In this document: piece by piece, positions 50,497 through 61,399 of the stretch
Position numbering within the stretch: position 1 is the first letter of the stretch
How the letters are laid out: the number at the start of each line of letters is the position of its first letter
NCBI GenBank assembly: GCA_035041965.1
Contig: JAPYMA010000057.1
Span: 222,075 to 286,074 of the forward strand
Direction of reading: 5' to 3'
Origin: Anisakis pegreffii
Taxonomy: Eukaryota; Nematoda; Chromadorea; Rhabditida; Anisakidae
DNA length: 64,000 bases
Program-made: the position numbers and the translations under genes
Notes under the pieces: model-generated
Seen by the model: the letters and a program-made list of their open reading frames with translations, nothing else
Told to the model about the DNA's origin: nothing
Database searches by the model: none

Positions 50497-52454
50497 TGAA
50501 ATCATTGGATGAATTGTGAAAGTTAATAATTTATAAGAGAGGATAACAGTACGGCAAATACAATACGTTATAGTATTGAATGAATAAAATTGTGAAAGTT
50601 AACAAATAATAATAGGAAAATCAACTCACTGAAAAAATGGAACAATAGGCAGTAGCAAGTTTGTATCATTCGAAAATTAATGCATTATTACACTGTCATT
50701 ATTCATAAACATCAATGTAATCAAAATGCAATCATGCCGTCACATATGAAAGAAAGAATTAATTCACCTGACATCTTGCTACGCATGAATTACAAAAATA
50801 AAAACGCATTTTGATTTGGAACAACGAAATTCGACATTTCATGAACCTTGGTAGAACGTTTGACGCTTGTGAACGAAAAGTTGATTATGAGATGGGCACG
50901 ACTCAGATTCATGCTTAGACTTAGACTCAAGCCTAAGGCACAGGATTAGGTTTATGCTTAAACATATGATCAAACACCACAAGGTCAAAGTACATGTGGC
51001 CATTACGTACTTGTTTATTTATTCATCATATTTCAAGGACTGTATTGATTTAGTGATCTTATTGTTAGTAGAGAGAAACGCGAGAGACAAATGGTATTCC
51101 CAAAGACAAAGGGATTCTAATCATATTAGTTCCTCTATTATTGGTAACGTATAAGCACGCCATCAGTCATATAAGAACAGCAATGACTCGCATTTAGCAA
51201 TGTTCCTTAATTAAATAAAGCATTCAATCATATTTCATGCAAACAGAACACGCACTTCACTGGTTTTACACGGTTGAAAGCTGGATTAAAATCTCTTGAT
51301 GATTCAGAATTTTTTGGTGGTGAAAGGAATGAATAAAAGAGTGTCCATGCTCAGTGCAGTGGTTATTATCATTCATGAAAAACTGATTAAGACACATCAT
51401 TTGCAATAACTGAATTGTTAAACAATTTCAGAAACACGTCAAATGGGGAGGTGAAAACAATAATGCAAAAAAGAAAAGAGTACTAACAGAGTGAAAAAAA
51501 CGTTCAATCCATAAACACGATAGCACTTCAAATTTGTTTAGTAAAAATTTTACACCAACATATAATGGCACATGCTGAATAGGATTGCTGGTTCCAAAAC
51601 ATCACTTTTCTTTTTTTTTTCTACACTGTGATATGCTTACAACTAGACTCGTAAGAACACGATTCAACACATTTGCATTCCCCAACAGTTAGTTCGTAAC
51701 ACCTCCGCTTTCAGTTTTTGCATGTGCTACTTTGTTCACACGAACAGACTATTGGTACTTAAGCGAGCAATTATTTGTAACTCGAATTATTCGCGTATAC
51801 TTCATGTGAACATCGGAAAACAAGAGCCGTCGGTATATTCAGCCAAGCACCGTGCCCCGCGGGGCATTCGAGAAGTGCAATCATCTCACCTGCAAACACA
51901 TCCTTAAAGCAGAAACCACAATCATCCTTTCGTAACACTTTGCCACTTATCAACAACATTCTGCATCTTTATTGGTCTGACTTAGTCCGTGAAAAATTTG
52001 GCATCGGGGAGGAATGCCACTGAATAGTTGCGCTCGCATGCACACAGATGAGGAACATCACATAAGCGGGAATTTTGTTGAAGAAAGCCGAAAACGGCCG
52101 ATATGCTTTGATGTTGTTTAGAAAAGTTTTTGAGAGGGTGAAGATCTGTTGAATCATAAAAGGAACAGACGCTATGCTGTTTGCGGTGGTAAAATGTTCG
52201 CGAATCATTTTGTCGGTTCACTTAACCGGGAAATAACCGTCATTTTTGACTGTCCGAAAACGGTCTGAAATATCTGTAGGAGCCAGCAGATTTATGAAGA
52301 TGTAATCAAGTGTTCTGCATCCAATATGCTATTATCAATGTGTAAATATTTGCACTATCCTTTCGTTTTTCAACTCGAGAGTTTCCTTGCCGAATTGGTT
52401 CGTTTGTCTTTGAAAACTTGTGTCATGATGATTTTTTGATGAATACACCCCTTC

Positions 52455-52456
52455 AG
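52455..52456 (+). promoter_or_regulatory. Probable trans-splice acceptor before POLE3
   Basis: CCCCTTCAG ends directly before the ATG at 52457. Since the protein is complete from this ATG, a spliced-leader acceptor is likely. Confidence 0.5.
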
Positions 52457-53596
52457 ATGTCATCATCATCGGATGCTATCGAAGAGTTGCGTTTGCCTCA
52501 AACGGTTATCTCTCGACTCGTCAAAGATGCACTACCTCCAGGAATTATTGTTTCGAAGGTATTTTTGTCTTGCTTCACGAAACAAAAGCGTTTTCTTTCA
52601 CTCGATAACGTATTGCTTACTGATGGTGGCACTCTCGGCAAGAATTTATGTTGAATGCGTTCGAAATATGCCTCTCTCCATTAAACGTACCAAACAGCGA
52701 CAGATCGCTTTTCACAATATAATGGCAGTATTTCAAAATGCATCATTAAGTAACGGTAAAATTTCTCGAACGAGAATCAGAATTTGAAAATGATTTGAAG
52801 GAAGCTCGGACAGCAATTGCAAGAGCTGCATCAGTATTTATACTGCATGCATCAACATATGCCCAAGATTGCGCCGTTGCAAACAAGCGTAAAACGGTTA
52901 CTGCAGCAGATGTGCTGAGTGCTATGAAAACGTTAGAGTGTGATGATCTTATCAAACCGGTATGTAATTTTACTACTGATATTGAAGACATCAGTGACCT
53001 GTAATTCATAATTGTATAGTTCGTTGAGGCTCGCTTGTTTCCTCAAAAAGTGGCATGGTTTATAAAAATTTCAGCTCATTTTGTTTCCAGAATATATCTT
53101 TCTTATTTTTCTTGTTCACTGTAGTGCGTTTTACTCTGCATTGAAATTGACGCTGAATGGAAAGGGAGGAATTTTATCTTAAAATGGTCATGAGGATGAG
53201 TAAGTAATTGATCATAACTCTTTTTCCGTAATAATTCGCCCTTGCAGGAAGCGACAGTTTTTAGGTAAGCTCCCTCATCTCCGTGCCAACTTCACTAAAA
53301 TGTTTATTTGTCACACTAACTCTTAGTTGCAGATCAAAGAGGCAGTGGAATTATGGAAAAGTAATAAACAACAAAAATTGGATGATGCTAAGAAACGTAA
53401 AGCTGAACGAGAGAAGTTGGGTAGTGAGACGGGTGCGTCGACATCGTTGACAGTTGTTGATGAATCAGTTGATGCTTCCGAACTATCAAAAACTGATGCA
53501 TTAGCGAACGACCACGAATCATCAAAAGCAGAAATTGAATCCAACAGTATTGTTGACGAGAATCAAGATGACGATATCAATACGGAGATGTTATAG
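52457..53596 (+). CDS. POLE3: POLE3/CHRAC17-like histone-fold protein
   Basis: Exons 52457-52558, 52801-52959 and 53333-53596 join in phase into 174 residues. Residues about 8-90 are an H2B-like histone fold: LRLPQTVISRLVKDALP, then a SKEARTAIARAASVFILHA helix, and NKRKTVTAADVLSAM. The rest is a charged coiled-coil and acidic tail, as in human POLE3 (147 residues). In the family it pairs with POLE4 in DNA polymerase epsilon and with CHRAC15 in the CHRAC/ACF remodeller, and handles histones H3-H4 at forks. The P|IKEA junction matches family spacing, so the extra possible mini-exon near 53250 is not used in this model. Confidence 0.93.
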
Positions 53597-56078
53597 CATT
53601 CTGTCGCACGCACTCATCAAACTTAACTCATCACGGGCATGCCACTTAGATTTCATTTGTAAAATTTCGGCGAAATGTTTTTCCAGAAATATTTTCACTT
53701 GTAGACGTGTCACTTGCTTGAACATTTACGCTTATCACCAATACTTCTAATGAAAACGAAAATATAAGCATACAAATGGATGACTGATCTAGGAATCAAT
53801 TTAGATTATGTTTGACCAGAAGTGAAAAGTTCATTTGAGAATTGCACAGATATGTGCACCTCAGAGATGAATTAATGGAGCTTTACTGCGCGATAATTAC
53901 AGGGTGTTGTGCTTCGTGAACACCATCATGCTTAATCTTTGAAAAGAAAGGAGATACATCACTCTCGAAGAAGATACATCTCATTCAAATAGTTTTCATC
54001 ACCAGTTTTCTGCTTCATGTCAACTCGTTTTGTTGGAGCATTGATTGTACTGTAAATGCTCACCATATTGCATGTTGAAAGTTTTAAATGACTACGTTCC
54101 GTACATTGTCTCTTATGTCTTATGCGGTCTCATGCTTGTTTGTGTTTACTTCTTGATATTAAAAGATTGACTCTTTGCTAAAATCGATATCTGCGATAAG
54201 CACAAAAACATCCCGTAGAGATTTATTCCAGTTATAGTTCCCCAGAGTTAGTGGGGAGGATTCAAAAAACATAGAATATGGATATGCATATAAATAGCTC
54301 ACTCGGAATTATGAACCCAGAGTCGATCAGTTGTGTACGGTCAAACTTATTCTCAGTTTCTTTAACTGGCTTATAATCAGATTTAAATTACGTACATCTT
54401 GTATTGAATTAGCTTCGTGAATAAAAATACGGGGAAAAAGTTGGGCATCCACTTTCATCATTTTGAGATATTTATTCCGTGGTACTTAACCCCGCCAAAG
54501 TTTTGTTCTATCACGAAATTTTGCTCTAAGGCGTGAAATTACAATTTCGAGAACGAAATTATTCGAAATCCTGGGGATAGGAAAAATTACGTTAAAGATT
54601 TCGACTTGATGCGAAATTTGGTAAAAGTTCCGACCAAATTTAATACATATAGCGATCGTTATGTGCGATCACAGTGTACTAAACGAATGAGGAAAATCGT
54701 ACTAGAGTAATGAATGATGGAAGTTAAGTGCCACAACAGGTGAACAGCAAAAATAGACGAAAAGGTTTACTGAAGGCTTTTTTATTACGGTTGAGACGTA
54801 TCACTACCGGATTTTGGAATTCAAACAGAGGCGCATTTATACCTCCTGGCCTAATACATTGCGGCGGGCAGATGTGGAAAATCTGAAAAGCATATCCGCA
54901 CGGGATTTTCCAGTGACTGGTGAACCAGTTCATATCTTGCAATCCGCTTTGATGTGATTTTTCGTTATGTTTGTAATACAGGTTAATATATATCCCATGA
55001 TGTGGTTTATTGTTACGAAAACCTCACTAATAAAATCTCCTTGCGACCTTGAAGTTACTACAGTAGAATGTTTATTTTAAATCATCAAAACAAAGAAGAC
55101 AACAAACATCCATGCTCGCATCGTGGAAGAACGAACATCAACGTTAATTTTCGAATAAAATTAAGAATAAGTTTCATTAACCGAAAACAAAGCAATGAAT
55201 GAATCGTTCACAAACAATAGACATTACCGTTGAAACTAGTGATAATACTACACTAGACGGTGCTACTTGGCATCATCTCTATAAGAGATAATTTCATAAT
55301 CGCATCAAAAATGACCTTATTGATGGTATTTTAGCAGCAATTACGAGATCAATCTGTTGACATTCTTTCAGTCGAATAAATACATTTCATTTCGACATTT
55401 TTTGCCATTCGAAATCATACCATTTTTTGATAATTCAAACCTTTCGTATGAGAAAAAGGGACTGACATCAGACGATAAATTTGTGGTCACTGCGTGACAT
55501 ATGCGGCAAAATGTTACACTAGAAGAATTGATTCCGTGATTGCAATCGATTGATCGAAGAAAAAATCAAAAAGTGCAGAAATGATAATGAATTATCACAA
55601 TGATCATATAAGAACAAAAACGGCAGTGAAATCAAAATTTTTCACTCAATAATGCACCAATTTGAAAACCATATAGATGGGAAAAACAATAACCTGAAAA
55701 TCGACCAAAATAAAGGGTATACTGTTGTGTTTTCACTAAACTTGAATAATTTTCATGCGCATCGCATTTCCAATAAACACTAGCCACAACCGTATTAAGC
55801 TGCTTAGAAATTTATAAATTTTTTAACCTAACAGAAGTTTTAAAATGAAATGATACGAATAGCTTCGATCAGCTAAAGAGGTCATTTGAAAGGGAGGAAG
55901 ACAAATCAGATTAGGAAATGATGAATCTAGTCACTGTACAGTTTTCAGATTAGGAAACGGCCATCATCAGATACAAGCGAATGAGTAGTGTATACATCAA
56001 CACACATATATCGATGATACGATCGGCATAACCTAACAATTAATTGAATACAACAATTAAAAGCCAATAAATGTGAAA
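53597..56078. other. Space between convergent POLE3 and EIF2B4
   Basis: This should hold both 3' UTRs. A cluster of CGAAATT words sits at about 54515-54625. The 72-codon minus-strand frame at 54724-54942 has no recognisable motif. Confidence 0.5.
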
Positions 56079-59000
56079 TTATCCAACAGCGAGTTGTTTA
56101 GCCTTCAACACAGCTGGTGCTGAGCTTGGTGGTACAATACGTAGCTCAGTGACAATTGCTGTTATTAAATCCGATGGGATGCTCTCTTGCCGTTCACCAA
56201 CCAGCGCACTTACTTCACGATTACTGCGATCAAACGTTTGAACCTGAACGATCAAATAATACTCTCATTTTCGTTAACGTTTGCGAATTTTTTTTTCTTG
56301 AAATTGGGAAATACTGCAGATGCAGACGTTTCGGTTTGCTGTGGAACTATCTGAAAATTTCACTCACAACTGTCGAAGACCGATCGTTACGGAGCATCTA
56401 ACGCTCAGAATCTCATACAATACATTACGTATTGTGAAAGTTTAGAGGAGAGTTGGAACGTTGGTTAAACGCGAGTAATGTGGCCAACAACGTTAAAAAC
56501 ATTTGATAGCCTGGCCAATCCAGGTAAGAGATGAGTTGAATAGTTTCTGTCATTTAAAAGTTTGTACGAATAAAAAACTGTCACGCAAGGTTGATGACTA
56601 GGGGAAAATAAAAACAAATCAGACGAACACGATCGACGAATTTAAGCGTCTGTGCGACCACTAGAACTGGAACATTGGCAGCCGCAGCAACTAAAGCCAC
56701 TTGGGCAGCACCTCGTTCGGCAACCACATAACCATTCGACAGAATTGCTGAACAGCCCAACAGTACCATATGACACTGCAACAACAAACCAACTAAACTT
56801 GATCGAATGCATTTTCAAACAACATCCCCTTTATTAACACAATGTATTCTCCCAAAAGTAAATCCACACCAATATACCAGCGCATAACCAACCTGCTTCA
56901 TGACGTAACCAATTGCGCTGAGCATTCCGTACGTGCATTCAATATTACGTGAAGACAATGTTTTAGTCAGACGACGACCTATTAACCACGATAATTAGAT
57001 AATTCGTGGAACTGGTAATCGACGACCAAATTTTTGAGGAGTTATTTTATGAAATGACAGATGTGGAATCAAGGTTAAGAAAATTATCAAAATATTGACG
57101 AATACTGAAAATAAACCGAAAGTAACATAATAATGTAAATGTTTCTAAATAACATGAATTAATCAAATGAAAAAAAATTTCAGTGAGCACATTTCATATT
57201 TTCACCTTTTGGTTCAACAGGAGAGTCGAGAATACAAACATGAAGATTCATATTTTGGTCATAGGCATCAAGAAGAACACGTTCAACGATAGGGCACCTT
57301 AAATTAATTCTCGGCTCTTACCACTCACTCATAGACAGCTGATGATAGTAATAAAACTGAAGAATTTTTTTTCATCCCTGTAGATCTGATTTCCAAAAAA
57401 CTGCCTCATGTATATTTACTACGATAAATCTTTTTCTTTGGCTCAATTTTTCAAGAGCATTACAAAAAAATTTAGTGATAAAACAAAAGTAAAAGAAGAA
57501 AGGAAATTTAAAAAAAATAAACCATGAATATGTAAGAATATAATGTGTGCTTTGCATCTTGCTCAGGCAAAACGATGAGATCGCTCGCAGAGCCAAATCG
57601 AAATTCTGCGAGCAAAAATCATCCAGCCATTCAAGCAGCCTATTTTTGCCCTTAAAAACACTTCACCATAAGCATCGTTAGTATTTAGCAATCACTCAAC
57701 AATTGAATGATCGCACTGACTGAACGAATGATAAATAAACTTTTCAAAAATCCCTCGTTGCGAATATTTTGGCATTTTGTTCAACGACTGAATCGGAAAT
57801 TTTTCTATACAAAGTGGAAGGATACTCGAAAAACAATAATTGCAAAAGCTCCAATAATTTACATCAAGTTCAGATATTCCATCTGGAAGCTGATTGATCT
57901 CTTTCTTCAACTGTCGTATCAAATTTCCTAACGCGAACGGGAACGGTTGAGTGCCATTTTGTGTCATATAACTGAAACACGGATCATAGGTTTTCGTTAA
58001 ATTAATATCCAAACAAGTGATTATCTCAACAACAGCATTAACAGATAAACAGGTCTTAAATGACTGCAAACACTGACTGCTGCACATACAAAACCACACG
58101 AATAATGTCACCTGAAATGTGGACGAATGGCTTGATCGAGATCGTGAGACATCTTTCGATTTTCACTCATATTATATTCGTTTAGAAACTGAAATAAAAC
58201 AATTAGTGTGAGCATTAAATTAAATCCTACTGAAAACATAAACCCAATTCATTCTCAACCAATACAACTGTTGTTCATCCTTTGTAAGGATCCAGAAGCA
58301 ATCGGCCGTAAACCATGCTTATTGTTAGAATGAAACTGAGAATGGCGACGAAATGAAACAAGGAAACCTTGCCAAAATCTTTTAGTACTTCTAATTTTTT
58401 TCAAGATAAGCGGAGTAAAAACAATTCGCAGGGTAGATTAAATTTATTAATTTTTGCAACCGGCATCAAATAACAAAAACAGATTCCCACAATACTAAAA
58501 TGAACAAACAAGATAATTTGTAATCGATGAATGAGCCGTGAAAAGACGAACCTGCTTGAAGGCACAAATAAATTCAACACAAATTGCGTCAATTCCAGTC
58601 ACTTCTTTGGCCTCGCACCTGAACAAAATGCACTACTGTAATTGAGAATTAGCGTGCTCCACCAAATCCATCTCAAAAAGAGATAACATATAATAATTCA
58701 ACGCGCTTCAAATTTTCAGTTCTCTTTGCTGTATTCGGCTGTAGGGAATAAAACATCCGTAAAGATTTAGCAGACAATTATTTAATTCATTTTTTTAAAA
58801 CAAAAATAGATCAAAGAAGAAACAATAAAATAAATGAAAACCTAGCGGCGAAGTTTAAAAACGCAGGATGAACGTTGACTGGCGAAACATCGGTAAATGA
58901 AGGTTGCCTTCGACGACCAACTGCACTTGCACCTTCTGATGGAGTCATATCTAAGAATTCCGTACAAAATGCAATCAAATTACGATTTCTTGTTTACTCT

Positions 59001-61212
59001 GAACGCAACGTATTTCACTTGTACTCACTGATCTACTCAAAAACTCTAGCGATTCATTCCACATCAGAACATTTCCAAATAAACAACGTATCAAATTTTT
59101 AATGTTTTCACGTCTTATCATTTGAATGTGAAAGTTGCAGCATCAAACGATGAAAACAGAAAGTTACCGAAATGGACGCGTCTGAAAGGTTGCGACGGAC
59201 GAGAAGATGATATACCAGAACTAAACGCTGATTTAATAGCTTCAGTACCGTTAGTTGGATGACCATTTGGAGTACTTGATGTATTCAGCGATGCGCTAGA
59301 GTCTTTTTGTTTCGCATCTTTAGATATGGTGGCCTTTGGTGTTGTAGCTCCTTCGCCACCTTTTGTAACCTTTTTCGCAGCTGCTGCAGCAGCTGAAATT
59401 ATCTTTCAGTATAACGCTTTTCGATTTCTGATAAAACAGAAATTGACTGGTGTCGACCACCAACTAATGTTTAACGAGTGATAATTTAAGAAAAATGCTA
59501 TCACCAGTACATACAAGACTGAGTTCCAAAAATCGCTGATGATCGCTTTTCCCCAGCTCAAAACCTTCTCTTACATTAACAAGTCAAAGATCCACCTTTC
59601 GAAGAAGCAAATTCAAAAAGTGAAAAGACGAAAGCGATAAAAACAACTGAACCTTTCTTAGCTTTTGCTTCTGCAGCTTTTGCTTTCCTTTCAGCTAAGA
59701 TTTCTTGTTTAGATTTAGCTAGTTGTTCAACATCGCTTGTAATGATTGTGGGTTTTGAAGGATTAGACTTAGGAGTAGACCCAATTGGTTGTGAGGCTCT
59801 CGCTTTCTGTGTATTAATGTCGTTTGTAATTTTCAAATCGACTACACCCTTAACGAGGTCCTTCACATCAGTACTAACCTGAAAGAATTGAAAACAAGTC
59901 AAATGAAAAGCACTACAGGTTAAATAATTTCAAATAATGTCGAAATCAAAATACTAGCACCTAAAGAATATTAACTTTATTACAACGGACAAGTTGATGA
60001 ATCAAGTTCCGAAGCTCACATGGAAAAAATATGTGCAACGGTTAATGCACTCTAAAGACGTCAGTAAGTACAGTTTAGCTGTGAGCCCATGCAGAAAGCG
60101 AATATAAAGAATCGAAATTATGAATTCTATTGACCCCTCTAATTTAGACAGACCAATGAGAAGCATTTCAAACAAGGGCGATAGAGTTCAACGTTACAGT
60201 CATAAGAATAATTGAAAGATGCTAAATAATGATAGAAACCAAGATGAGCATACCAATCCTCTGGAGGAGCAAATATAAATTACACTTACGTTACTGTAGG
60301 CCCGTTTTGATTCTACGTAGTGCTTTTCTAAAACGCCTAATCCGCACCTAACTATACGCGTCCAATTTTGAATAAGCTTCAGACAAGATCTTAACTCAAG
60401 TTTGCACAACCTTAGCCAAAGTTCAAGCGAGCTCCAATCAAAAGAGTGCAGTGTTTGTCTCAACGCTCAGTCAGTGCCCAATTCTCTTCAAGGAAATCCA
60501 ATCAAGAACGGGATACGAATTCACGTAAGTGCCACGTTAAATTTCACTTGCAAACATATACTCACGTATAGCATACTTACGTTCAGTTTATTCATAGCCA
60601 AAATCAAATGCAGTGCTAAGCAATCGATTGTGACGTTAAATAGATCAGTTAGAGTGGTCATCAACAGGAGGGCAGTTTCAGAGGAGCGTTGTCCCGATGC
60701 CTGAAGTTTGCAACATTCAGACTCGTTAAAGGCACTCCTCAGGAAACTCAAAGAAAAGCTGATCGGGTAACTGCTCCTAGCACAGAAAAAATGACCGTCT
60801 TAATGTGAAGAGTGTAAATCTAATAGAACAAGCACACAGGTACAATGGCTATAATCGTCAAAGCCGACTATTGAATCTCTTGCGATCAGCACTATTTTAT
60901 ATTTGTAAAAGTTTGTAACAATTTTCAATCATTTTCTACAACGCACAAAACATACAACATAATAACAACGACCTATGATTCATTAACAGAAATAACTTCG
61001 GAAAATTTGAGTATGTTTGAGTGCATCCCACCTGAATTTTTGAAATTACCTCTAAACAGCAATAAACCTACTTGAGGTGTATCGATGACTGAATTCTGTT
61101 CCTGATTCGCACTGGTTTGCTGTAGTGATTGCTGCGGTTTTCTTTTCGAATCATTATTTGGTGACTGTCGTCGATCACTATTCGGGGGATTCTTCTTCCG
61201 TGTTCCTTTCAT
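56079..61212 (-). CDS. EIF2B4: Translation initiation factor eIF2B subunit delta
   Basis: Twelve minus-strand exons in transcript order: 61212-61072, 59878-59653, 59392-59168, 58950-58842, 58618-58552, 58188-58112, 57971-57863, 57605-57523, 57297-57206, 56978-56893, 56775-56629, 56243-56079. They join in phase into 508 residues; human has 523. The N-terminal ~200 residues are a lysine/alanine-rich, low-complexity segment. Then come the helical part (VHPAFLNFAA, GIDAICVEFICAFKQ, FALGNLIRQLKKEI) and the Rossmann-like part (LALRAISSF, GRRLTKTLS, GCSAILSNGYVVAERGAAQVAL, NVPVLVVAQTLKFVDR). This is a regulatory subunit of the eIF2 nucleotide exchange factor, which senses phosphorylated eIF2-alpha. 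The stretch after KKEI is about 15 residues shorter than in mammals, so a small exon may be missing between 57606 and 57862. A 237-bp satellite starts about 190 bases upstream. Confidence 0.93.
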
Positions 61213-61399
61213 ATTCAGTTGATAACTACTAAAACAGATAGATGAACGTCAGGATGAAAACGAGAGAAACTGAATCTTCCATAAAGCATGATAGATAGTT
61301 CACGAAAAAATCAAAAAAAAAACAATAACGGCATATCAACTCGAATGCATCAATACCGTGCAAAATATTACACGACGAAGAATACAATAACAACTAACA

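Larger units (their letters stand above)
48557..52456. other. Intergenic between sphingomyelin synthase and POLE3
   Basis: Mostly AT-rich, with the hairpin described separately. The stretch 51720-52220 is less AT-rich and has overlapping minus-strand frames up to 79 codons, but I see no motif or exon structure. It may be the POLE3 upstream region or an unrecognised exon. Confidence 0.5.

Noticed and set aside
51771..52221. Overlapping minus-strand frames of 62-79 codons near POLE3
   Set aside because: Somewhat GC-richer, but several frames are open at once and none shows a family motif. Kept only as a remark on the intergenic region.
54724..54942. Minus-strand 72-codon frame
   Set aside because: No motif and no in-phase exon partners. 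It lies between two convergent genes.
57972..58111. Upstream extension of an EIF2B4 exon that stays open
   Set aside because: An acceptor at 57972 gives the family-length join to the preceding exon. The extension would add about 46 residues with no counterpart in the family.
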